From NCBI GenBank assembly GCA_041584015.1, contig JBFHES010000115.1, positions 1 to 13,506 of the forward strand: a stretch of 13,506 nucleotides of DNA, read 5' to 3'. The stretch comes from JBFHES01 sp041584015. Its GTDB lineage: Bacteria; Bacteroidota; Bacteroidia; Bacteroidales; M50B96. The translations under genes and the position numbers were made by a program. This document shows positions 1 to 6,356 of this stretch, piece by piece (position 1 is the stretch's first letter; every line of letters begins with the position of its first letter). The notes under the pieces are model-generated. The model saw only the letters and a list, made by a program, of their open reading frames with translations. It did not search any database and had not been told where the DNA came from.

Positions 1-564
1 AGCCAATGCAACGATATCCTTTTTTACAAAAATAGTTTGAATTACTACTATTACATAACCAACCATGATGTATGTTGCCAAAGAATCACCAACCACAATA
101 CGGTATGATCCAACAACTAAAGCAACGGCTACACCAATGGCAACTACTACACGAAGATTGGTTATTCCTATTGTACCACCTGAAACCTCGTTGGCTTTAG
201 CTGCAACTGCATATAGAGATGGTTCGGCTATAGTAGTAGAAAAACCGATTAGTCCTGCAAAAATATAAATCCAATAATAGGCTTGCCAATCAGTTAAGGA
301 ACCAGAATAATGTTTTGTTAAGAATTCAGGCTGAGAAAGTTGCGTGGCCATAATTTTGCCCAAGGGAAATAAGGCCTGTTCTAATCCTATCAGGAAAAAA
401 GTTAATCCTAAGATAACGAATACAACACCTACAACAACTTTCTTTAGATTAGGAATGGTTTTTTTAATAACCAATATTTGGAATACAGCAATTAATACAA
501 CAATTGGAGCCACATCGCTTAGCGTTGTAAAAAAAGTACTTCCTATTTGTTTTATTATTTCCAA
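1..564 (-). CDS. DUF1538-type membrane protein, second copy (partial)
   Basis: This is the N-terminal 188 codons of a polytopic membrane protein that runs off the left edge of the window. The frame is open without a stop from 564 to 1. It is paralogous to its upstream neighbour: both carry the motif GFSTTIAEP followed by an Ala-rich helix, and both have an earlier FPLG motif after a long hydrophobic helix. That layout matches the DUF1538 family, integral membrane proteins of unknown function that occur as tandem pairs or as one two-domain protein. No ATG lies near the junction. The best independent start is TTG at 564-562, two bases after the neighbour's stop, which suggests translational coupling. 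The alternative is that it is the second half of one split protein (see findings). Role as a transporter is inference only. Confidence 0.75.
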   Translation of the reverse strand, partial: MEIIKQIGSTFFTTLSDVAPIVVLIAVFQILVIKKTIPNLKKVVVGVVFVILGLTFFLIGLEQALFPLGKIMATQLSQPEFLTKHYSGSLTDWQAYYWIYIFAGLIGFSTTIAEPSLYAVAAKANEVSGGTIGITNLRVVVAIGVAVALVVGSYRIVVGDSLATYIMVGYVIVVIQTIFVKKDIVALA

Positions 565-566
565 TT

Positions 567-1301
567 CTAAAAGATTATCATTCCGTATGCCATAACAAAC
601 ATCATTGGTAATAAAGAAGCAAAAGCAATAAGTCCAAATCCGTCTGTAAGCGGACTTCGGCCTTCAATTACAGTTGCTAATCCAACTCCCAGTGCTGTAA
701 CCAAAGGTACAGTTATTGTTGAAGTTGTAACACCTCCAGCATCATAGGCAATTCCTATAATTTCTTCAGGTGCAAATATGGTCATTACGATAACAATTAA
801 ATAGCCTCCAATAATGAAATAATAGACAGGCCAACCCTTAATGATTCGCCAAATTCCTATTAGTATGGCCAGTCCGACAGAAAAAGCAACAGACAATCTT
901 AAGCCCAAAGCATAGCTTGCCTGAATGTCAGAATTTATCAGTCCTGATTCAACTGCAATTTCAGCAGCTTCTTTTGCAACTGCAATCAATGCGGGTTCGG
1001 CTATAGTGGTTGAAAATCCAAGTAAAAAAGAAAACAATAGAAGCCAAAATATACTTCCCTTTTTAGCAAGTGCGTATGATAAATTCTCTCCTAAAGGGAA
1101 TAATGCTATCTCCAGACCTTCAATAAATAACATAAGTCCTAATACCACAAATACTAAACCTATGACTATTTCTGTAAGATTGGGAAACGGCAGTCTTAAT
1201 ACCACTAACTGAAAGAATGAAACTACGGCAATGATGGGTAGTAGGTCCAAAATTGAATACTTAAGTTTACGAACTAAGCTTCTTACTAATTTTGTAATCA
1301 T
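567..1301 (-). CDS. DUF1538-type membrane protein, first copy
   Basis: A 244-residue protein made almost entirely of hydrophobic helices, so an inner-membrane protein. A short basic N-terminus (KLVRSLVRKLK) is followed by about six to seven helices. Diagnostic stretches are LFPLGE near residue 70, GFSTTIAEPALIAVAKEA near residue 95-112, and AYDAGGVTTSTITVPLV, which is Gly/Thr-rich and could line a re-entrant or substrate-facing segment. The family is DUF1538, whose function is unknown; a transport role is plausible from the topology but unproven. ATG at 1301 directly follows AAGGA, too close for a normal Shine-Dalgarno, and an in-frame stop lies a short way upstream, so this start is the only good one. 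It is followed after two bases by its paralogue, forming a two-gene unit. Confidence 0.8.
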   Translation of the reverse strand: MITKLVRSLVRKLKYSILDLLPIIAVVSFFQLVVLRLPFPNLTEIVIGLVFVVLGLMLFIEGLEIALFPLGENLSYALAKKGSIFWLLLFSFLLGFSTTIAEPALIAVAKEAAEIAVESGLINSDIQASYALGLRLSVAFSVGLAILIGIWRIIKGWPVYYFIIGGYLIVIVMTIFAPEEIIGIAYDAGGVTTSTITVPLVTALGVGLATVIEGRSPLTDGFGLIAFASLLPMMFVMAYGMIIF

Positions 1302-1656
1302 TCCTTCAAGCCTTGTTTTTTCTAAAATAGATATTTAATCCTTTATAAATCCCTTAAACAAGAAAAATACTTTTTTGATCATGGTCTTATTGAATATTTC
1401 TTGATTTATAGTGTTCAGCTCATCGAGGGGATAGAAAAAAGAAGATTTCTCCGGCCTTAGCTGAAGAAATAAATAGCTAGCCAAACATCATTTAAATAGG
1501 ATATTCCTTAGATGAAGGGATTTGACAAGCCTGCCTCATTGTCTGGTTTGTTGTTCACAGAATACCAATTTCAACTAATTATTATTCGCTCCGGTTCATA
1601 AAGCTCCACCGATAAAAACAAAAGCTCCGACAGGCAGCACTTTTAATTTGCTGTGC

Positions 1657-1677
1657 AGCCCCAGCGAGAATCAAACT
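1657..1677 (-). repeat. tRNA 3'-end-like block, possible att remnant
   Basis: These 21 bases match the 3' end of the intact tRNA-Arg at 2995-3015 in 18 of 21 positions and lie in the same orientation. The block covers the 3' acceptor strand, the 3' T-stem strand and the T-loop only; the 5' T-stem strand, anticodon arm and the rest are missing. The T-loop base that is normally C56 reads as T, so it is not a working tRNA. The position, downstream of the tRNA's 3' end with one gene between, is the one expected of a far attachment site of a tRNA-integrated element. Chance similarity, or an origin in another GGGGC-acceptor tRNA, is possible. Confidence 0.35.
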
Positions 1678-1726
1678 ATTTAGTGCTTGATATTGGATTG
1701 ATTCTTGAGCACTCAAAAGCGCTTAC

Positions 1727-1792
1727 AATTTCAAAGTGACGTTGGCTCAATTTCAAAGTTACACTGGTGTAATTTCAAAATTAGCCGTATCA
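1727..1792. repeat. Three 22-bp phased direct repeats
   Basis: The core AATTTCAAA recurs at 1727, 1749 and 1771, exactly 22 bp apart (about two helical turns). The first two copies extend to AATTTCAAAG followed by TGAC and TTAC respectively. A perfect 6-bp palindrome arm pair, TTACAC and GTGTAA with a 2-nt centre, sits across 1759-1772. The array ends 7 bp before the ATPase start codon. Read from the minus strand it begins with TG at 1792 and runs inward as repeated units, which resembles the multiple terminal repeats of IS21-family elements. It could equally be an operator array for the ATPase gene. Three cores of 9 bp at fixed spacing are unlikely to be chance. Confidence 0.6.
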
Positions 1793-1799
1793 TTGTATT

Positions 1800-2960
1800 A
1801 TGAAAATTAAACGTGAATTAGCAAAATCAATAAAAGGAACCCTATCCAAGTACCCGGTTATTGCTTTAACAGGTCCCAGACAATCAGGGAAGACAACTCT
1901 ATTAAAATCTATACTACCAAATTACAAATACATTAGTTTAGAGAATCCGGACAATAGAGAATTTGCAATTAATGATCCTAATGGTTTTCTTAAAATATGC
2001 AATTCAAATGTAATAATTGATGAGGCTCAAAGAGCGCCCTCAATATTTTCATACATTCAGACAATTGTAGATGAATCAGGTCAAATGGGTCAATATATCA
2101 TATCTGGTTCACAAAATTTTCACCTTATGCAAGAAATTACGCAAAGCCTTGCAGGTAGAGTAGCAATCTTTAGATTATTTCCACTTGACCTTCAGGAAAT
2201 GAAAGAAGGTAATATCTTACATGAGGATTACTTAACAAATCTTGTTACCGGATTTTACCCTGCTATTTACGACCGAAGTATTAAACCATCAACCTATTAC
2301 TTAAATTATATTCAAACGTACATTCAACGTGATGTAAGTGAATTGATTGAAATAAAGAATCAAAGTCTATTCAAAAGGTTCATAGGTATACTTGCCACAA
2401 GAACAGGACAATTATTAAATATGAACTCAATTGCTAATGAATGTGGAATTTCACAGCCAACAGTTAAATCATGGCTATCAGCTTTAGAGAGTAGTTATAT
2501 TATTTTTCTGCTTCATCCCTATCATGAAAATTTCAGTAAAAGATTAGTAAAAACCCCAAAGTTATATTTTTACGATACAGGACTTTTATCTTATCTTCTT
2601 GGCATCAAAACGCCTGAGGATCTTCATACACATTCAATAAAAGGAAATCTGTTTGAAAATATGATCATAGCAGAGCTTATTAAACGAATGTATCATAAGG
2701 ATGAATTAATTGATATTTGGTTTTGGCGAGATTCGAAAGGTAATGAAGTTGATCTTCTATATCATCTTTCTCAATCTGTTTATATCACCGAAATTAAGGC
2801 AAATGAAACCATAATGTATAAACAATTCAAGGGTTTATTGTTTTACGAATACCATACTAAACAAAAAGCAATAATTAAACAACTGGTTTATGGTGGCAAT
2901 GAGAATCAAGACAGAGAAATAGGTAAAATTATTGCCTGGAAAAATGAAATTATAGAATAA
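1800..2960 (+). CDS. AAA ATPase with C-terminal DUF4143 domain
   Basis: A 386-residue P-loop ATPase. Walker A is GPRQSGKT at residues 25-32, Walker B is IIDEAQ at 72-77, a sensor-like SGSQ at 102-105 and an AGR motif near 118 complete the AAA core. A winged-helix-like segment (about 206-229, with ISQPTVKSWL) follows. The C-terminal DUF4143 domain has a PD-(D/E)XK nuclease-like set of residues: E286, D318 in NEVDLL, and E331/K333 in EIK. The family is common and patchily distributed in Bacteroidota and other bacteria; its function is unknown, and DNA or protein remodelling has been suggested only by homology. Length and both ends are intact. ATG at 1800 gives the usual N-terminus (MKIKREL). 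It is a single gene between a repeat array and a tRNA, in a context that suggests horizontal acquisition. Confidence 0.9.
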   Translation: MKIKRELAKSIKGTLSKYPVIALTGPRQSGKTTLLKSILPNYKYISLENPDNREFAINDPNGFLKICNSNVIIDEAQRAPSIFSYIQTIVDESGQMGQYIISGSQNFHLMQEITQSLAGRVAIFRLFPLDLQEMKEGNILHEDYLTNLVTGFYPAIYDRSIKPSTYYLNYIQTYIQRDVSELIEIKNQSLFKRFIGILATRTGQLLNMNSIANECGISQPTVKSWLSALESSYIIFLLHPYHENFSKRLVKTPKLYFYDTGLLSYLLGIKTPEDLHTHSIKGNLFENMIIAELIKRMYHKDELIDIWFWRDSKGNEVDLLYHLSQSVYITEIKANETIMYKQFKGLLFYEYHTKQKAIIKQLVYGGNENQDREIGKIIAWKNEIIE

Positions 2961-2985
2961 AAGCCACTGAAAATAAGTGGCTTTT
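2959..2985. terminator. Bidirectional terminator between ATPase and tRNA-Arg
   Basis: A perfect 10-bp stem AAAAGCCACT / AGTGGCTTTT with a 7-nt loop begins inside the ATPase stop codon. The plus strand ends in a T run for the ATPase transcript. The minus strand also ends in T's (complement of the A run), so the same hairpin can end tRNA-Arg transcription nine bases past the tRNA. Confidence 0.85.
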
Positions 2986-2993
2986 ATTCCTAG

Positions 2994-3065
2994 TAGCCCC
3001 AACAAGAATCGAACTTGTATCTACAGTTTAGGAAACTGCTATTCTATCCGTTGAACTATGGGGCC
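2994..3065 (-). tRNA. tRNA-Arg (anticodon CCT)
   Basis: A 72-nt cloverleaf can be folded by eye. Acceptor GGCCCCA pairs with TGGGGCT (first pair G-U), D-stem GTTC/GAAT, anticodon stem GCAGT/ACTGT around loop TTCCTAA, a 4-nt variable region, and T-stem ACAAG/CTTGT around loop TTCGATT; the discriminator base is A. The anticodon CCT reads the arginine codon AGG. CCA is not encoded, so it is added after transcription. tRNA-Arg(CCT) genes are common integration targets, which bears on the repeat block at 1657. Confidence 0.95.
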
Positions 3066-3079
3066 AACATTTTGCCGTG

Positions 3080-3087
3080 CAAAAGTA
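3080..3087 (-). promoter_or_regulatory. -7 element of the tRNA-Arg promoter
   Basis: The minus strand reads TACTTTTG, a full match to the Bacteroidota -7 consensus TAnnTTTG, ending 14 bases before the mature tRNA 5' end. No clear TTTG is seen at -33. Confidence 0.55.
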
Positions 3088-3179
3088 AAAAAAATCTTAA
3101 GCTTTAAGTCGCATGTTAAAAGTTATATAAATCAGCCGATTCATACCCGACTACTCTCCTATAACTCAGAACATATAAA

Positions 3180-4229
3180 CTAGTTACTCTCTAACAACTC
3201 AAATAATTCATCGAGTTTTGGCGTAAGTATAATTTCGGTTCGTCGGTTTTTCTGACGGGCCTCTTTAGTTTTTGCAGGATCGATAGGTACATACTCACCA
3301 CGACCAGATGCGGTTAAGCGTTGTGGATCAATAGTGCTACTGGAGGTTATAATGCGAACAATTGATGTGGCACGCTTCACACTTAAGTCCCAATTATCAA
3401 CCAATGGTCCTTTACCTTTAAAAGGTACATCATCCGTATGACCTTCAATCATTATATTAATATCTTCGTTCTGTTCCAGCACTTTCGCCAATTTTTCAAT
3501 GGCCGACTTTCCTTTAGGATCAATCTCTGATTTACCTGTTTTAAAAAGCAACTGCTCTTCAAGACTTACATACACTTTTCCATTTTTCACCTCAACACTT
3601 AATCCATCTTGCTCAAACTGATACAAGGCAGCGGCAACCTTCTCTTTAAGCGCGTTTACTGCTGAATCTTTTCTACTCAACATAGCTTCCAGCTCAATGA
3701 GTCGCTTGTTTCGTGCCTCTAGTTCAGCGTTCTTTTCTTCCAGAATTCGGTTGTTAGCTTCAAGCTCCGACTGTAGCTCTTCCAGGTTTTTCTTCTTGGT
3801 ATTAAGTGCTTGCTCCAATTGACTCAATTCGTCTTCACGTTTAAGCAAATCGGCTTGTGCCGCCTGAAGTTCAGATAGTAATTTATTTGCCTCGGCTGCA
3901 CTTCCTCTTGCAAGTGCTTGCTTGCTCTCCGACAATTCTTTATTCATGTCGAGTGCACCTTTGTACAAATCATTTAAGCGACGAGCACTTTTGCCCAACT
4001 GAAAAGTATCATCAAGTAGTTCTTCATAAATACCGCTTAAGCGTCTTAACTCCGCTCCCATCTCTGTTGTATCAACAACTAAACGTTCATTCTGAATTTT
4101 CAATTTATCACGTTCTTGCGAGAATTCAGATTTTTTCTGATCGGTTTCCTTAAACTGGCTCATTGGCACACAAGATCCTAAGCTTAAGATAGCGATGGAA
4201 ATAATTATTAATACAAAGTTCTTTTTCAT
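3180..4229 (-). CDS. Coiled-coil OmpA-family lipoprotein
   Basis: A 349-residue lipoprotein. Residues 1-20 are a lipoprotein signal (MKKNFVLIII then the lipobox LGSC), so Cys20 would be acylated. Residues about 28-200 are a long charged heptad-rich coiled coil, rich in Glu, Lys, Leu and Ala (for example EELQSELEANN). Residues about 215-340 are an OmpA/MotB peptidoglycan-binding domain with the hallmarks FKTGKSEI, IEGHTDD, NWDLSVKRA and NRRTEI, which bind the meso-diaminopimelate of the stem peptide. It likely links a membrane to the cell wall across the periplasm, with the coil as spacer. ATG at 4229 was chosen because it starts the signal peptide; ten codons upstream are open but lack signal-peptide character and overlap the -7 element. 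It is monocistronic and divergent from dxs. Confidence 0.88.
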   Translation of the reverse strand: MKKNFVLIIISIAILSLGSCVPMSQFKETDQKKSEFSQERDKLKIQNERLVVDTTEMGAELRRLSGIYEELLDDTFQLGKSARRLNDLYKGALDMNKELSESKQALARGSAAEANKLLSELQAAQADLLKREDELSQLEQALNTKKKNLEELQSELEANNRILEEKNAELEARNKRLIELEAMLSRKDSAVNALKEKVAAALYQFEQDGLSVEVKNGKVYVSLEEQLLFKTGKSEIDPKGKSAIEKLAKVLEQNEDINIMIEGHTDDVPFKGKGPLVDNWDLSVKRATSIVRIITSSSTIDPQRLTASGRGEYVPIDPAKTKEARQKNRRTEIILTPKLDELFELLESN

Positions 4230-4256
4230 AATAAACACTTTAACAGTAATTAAGGG

Positions 4257-4264
4257 CAAAGATA
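4257..4264 (-). promoter_or_regulatory. -7 element of the OmpA-like lipoprotein gene
   Basis: The minus strand reads TATCTTTG, a full match to TAnnTTTG, 27 bases upstream of the chosen start codon. This also argues against the longer upstream ATG at 4259, which would lie inside the element. No good -33 box at the usual spacing. Confidence 0.6.
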
Positions 4265-4324
4265 CAAATTAATGATGCCCACATTTTCCAATAATATTGA
4301 AGTTATTAACTAAGATATTAATCA

Positions 4325-4354
4325 TTTGCGTACATGAACAACTATATATTTTTG
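4325..4354 (+). promoter_or_regulatory. dxs promoter P1 (-33 TTTG / -7 TATTTTTG)
   Basis: TTTG at 4325-4328 and TATTTTTG at 4347-4354 are separated by 18 bases, matching both boxes and about the usual spacing of the Bacteroidota housekeeping promoter. Transcription would start near 4360 and leave a leader of about 90 nt. Confidence 0.6.
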
Positions 4355-4416
4355 AATTCAGGCAAGATTATTTAAGCTGAACAACACATCTCCTAAAGTG
4401 TATCTAATATTTAAGT

Positions 4417-4424
4417 ATTTTTGA
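4417..4424 (+). promoter_or_regulatory. Possible second dxs promoter P2 (-7 only)
   Basis: A second TATTTTTG, identical to the P1 -7 box, lies 26 bases before the dxs ATG. No -33 TTTG is found at the right distance, so it is weaker than P1 or a chance match in AT-rich DNA. Confidence 0.35.
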
Positions 4425-4450
4425 AGGTTAGATAATAATGTGAAAAATTG

Positions 4451-6355
4451 ATGGAGATTAAAGCGGGACCATTATTAAGTAAATTAGACAATCCAGATGA
4501 TCTTAAAAAACTAGACGAAGATCAACTGATGCAAGTATCGGCCGAACTGCGTCAATTCATCATCGATTCTGTTTCTTGCAACCCAGGCCATTTTGGTGCC
4601 AGTTTAGGTGTTGTCGAACTTACCGTTGCTTTACATTATACCTATAATACGCCTTACGACAAGCTTATTTGGGACGTTGGCCATCAGGCCTATGGACATA
4701 AAATTCTAACCGGCCGGCGCGATCAATTTCATACCAATCGAAAATACAAAGGCATTAGTGGTTTTCCTAAAATGAAGGAAAGCGAATATGATTCCTTTGG
4801 TGTTGGACATTCATCTACATCTATTTCTGCGGCACTGGGAATGGCGGTGGCGGCCAAGAAAAAAGGAGAAGACCGACACGTTGCAGCTATTATCGGCGAT
4901 GGCTCAATGACTGGTGGTATTGCCTTCGAAGGACTCAACAATGCCGGTATTGAGAATTCAAACCTGCTGGTAATCCTGAATGATAACAACATGGCAATTG
5001 ACCCAAATGTTGGTGCCTTAAAGGACTACCTGCTCGATATAACGACTTCCAGCACCTACAACAAAATGAAGGATGACATTTGGAAGATGTTGGGTAAAAT
5101 GAGCAAATTGGGAAAGGAAACTCGCTCAATGGTTCAGAAACTGGAGCAAGGAATTAAATCAGTTTTGCTGAAGCAAAGCAATCTGTTCGAGTCGATGAAT
5201 TTCCGTTATTTTGGTCCGGTTGATGGACATGATGTGGTTTATCTTTCACACCTGCTCGAAGACTTGAAAAAAATCCCCGGTCCAAAACTACTACATGTCA
5301 TCACCAAGAAAGGAAAAGGATTTAAGCAAGCCGAACTGAACCAAACAACCTGGCACCACGCACCTGGCAAATTTGATAAAGATACCGGCGAAATATTTAA
5401 GGCAGATAACAACAAACCAAAACCACCCCGCTATCAGGATGTCTTCGGTCATACCATTGTTGAACTCGCACGGATGAACCCTAAAATTGTTGGAGTTACA
5501 CCAGCAATGCCCAGCGGTTCGTCCTTAAATATTATGATGAATGAAATGCCTGATCGCGCATTTGACGTAGGCATAGCCGAGCAACACGCCGTTACTTTTT
5601 CTGCAGGAATGGCAGTTGAGGGAATGATACCTTTCTGTAACATCTACTCTACATTTATGCAACGCGCCTACGATCAGGTAATACATGATGTGGCATTGCA
5701 AAACTTGCAGGTAATCCTGTGTCTCGACAGAGGTGGCTTAGTTGGTGCTGATGGAGCAACACACCATGGGGCTTTCGACCTTTCTTATCTGAGGGCTATA
5801 CCGAATATCATAATTGCATCACCGCTCAACGAAGTGGCTTTACGTAATCTGATGTATACAGCCCAGCTAAAAAATCATGGTCCATTTGCCATTCGTTACC
5901 CAAGAGGCAATGGCGACATGCTTGATTGGCAACAGGCATTTGAAGCGATAGAGATAGGAACTGGTACAGAAATTAAAGCCGGTACAGATTTGGCCATTCT
6001 AACGGTTGGCCCTGTTGGCAATCGGGCACTAAGAGTAGCAAATAAGCTAAAGGATGAAAATATTGAGGCTGCAGTTTATGATATGCGTTTTATAAAACCA
6101 ATTGACGAAGAGCTTCTTCACGCTATCTTCAAGCAATTTGATAAGCTAATAACCATTGAAGATGGTTCTCTCTCGGGAGGATTTGGTGCTGCCGTTATCG
6201 AATTTATGGCAGACAATAATTACCATGCAAGAGTAGTTCGCTTGGGAATTCCGGATCGTTTTATTGATCATGGCACACAAACCGATTTACACAAAGAATG
6301 TGGTTTTGACGCAGAAGGCATTACTAATACCGTTCTTAAGTTAATGGCTAAATAA
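4451..6355 (+). CDS. dxs: 1-deoxy-D-xylulose-5-phosphate synthase
   Basis: Dxs joins pyruvate and glyceraldehyde 3-phosphate with loss of CO2 to give DXP, the first step of the MEP isoprenoid pathway and a precursor for thiamine and pyridoxal phosphate. The 634 residues fit the family (about 620-640). The thiamine-diphosphate site is complete: His47 in GHFGASLG, GDGSMTGG starting at 149 with NDNN at 177-180 (metal and diphosphate binding), and Glu377 in the IAEQHA motif of the second domain. YSTFMQRAYDQ at 399-409 and DRGGLVGADGATHHG at 426-440 are also canonical. The C-terminal transketolase-like domain (about 510-630) is intact. ATG at 4451 is preferred over the adjacent TTG at 4448; no Shine-Dalgarno is seen. 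It is a stand-alone gene with its own promoter, converging on the PAS gene with one base between the stops. Confidence 0.98.
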   Translation: MEIKAGPLLSKLDNPDDLKKLDEDQLMQVSAELRQFIIDSVSCNPGHFGASLGVVELTVALHYTYNTPYDKLIWDVGHQAYGHKILTGRRDQFHTNRKYKGISGFPKMKESEYDSFGVGHSSTSISAALGMAVAAKKKGEDRHVAAIIGDGSMTGGIAFEGLNNAGIENSNLLVILNDNNMAIDPNVGALKDYLLDITTSSTYNKMKDDIWKMLGKMSKLGKETRSMVQKLEQGIKSVLLKQSNLFESMNFRYFGPVDGHDVVYLSHLLEDLKKIPGPKLLHVITKKGKGFKQAELNQTTWHHAPGKFDKDTGEIFKADNNKPKPPRYQDVFGHTIVELARMNPKIVGVTPAMPSGSSLNIMMNEMPDRAFDVGIAEQHAVTFSAGMAVEGMIPFCNIYSTFMQRAYDQVIHDVALQNLQVILCLDRGGLVGADGATHHGAFDLSYLRAIPNIIIASPLNEVALRNLMYTAQLKNHGPFAIRYPRGNGDMLDWQQAFEAIEIGTGTEIKAGTDLAILTVGPVGNRALRVANKLKDENIEAAVYDMRFIKPIDEELLHAIFKQFDKLITIEDGSLSGGFGAAVIEFMADNNYHARVVRLGIPDRFIDHGTQTDLHKECGFDAEGITNTVLKLMAK

Positions 6356-6356
6356 A

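Larger units (their letters stand above)
1302..1799. other. Gene-free stretch with decayed repeat material
   Basis: No convincing gene lies in these 498 bases; stops occur in all frames. The left part (1302-1560) is AT-rich and would hold the DUF1538 promoter, but I see no clear -7/-33 pair. The middle has three copies of GCTCC in the same orientation at 1588, 1603 and 1624, within a stretch whose minus strand can be read as short open phrases without a start, which suggests eroded sequence. The right part holds a tRNA-3'-end-like block (1657-1677) and three 22-bp phased repeats (1727-1792). The whole stretch looks like remains of a mobile element, but no transposase or integrase survives in it. 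Confidence 0.5.

Noticed and set aside
65..595. Plus-strand open frames opposite the DUF1538 genes
   Set aside because: They are rich in Thr, Ile, Pro and Asn from antisense reading of hydrophobic codons, and the minus strand encodes an intact conserved membrane family.
1498..1525. Hairpin ATTCCTT/AAGGGAT as a terminator
   Set aside because: It has a 7-bp stem with a G-U pair, no T-tract on either side, and no gene ending nearby.
1657..1740. Complete second tRNA gene
   Set aside because: Only the T-loop and 3' acceptor side match; the 5' T-stem strand, anticodon arm and D-arm cannot be formed, and the T-loop C56 is lost.
1727..1792. Short CRISPR array
   Set aside because: The conserved cores are only 9-10 bp at 22-bp spacing with 12-13 bp between, too short for repeat-spacer units, and no cas genes are present.
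4729..5643. Minus-strand open frames inside dxs
   Set aside because: Antisense shadows of a complete, strongly conserved enzyme gene.
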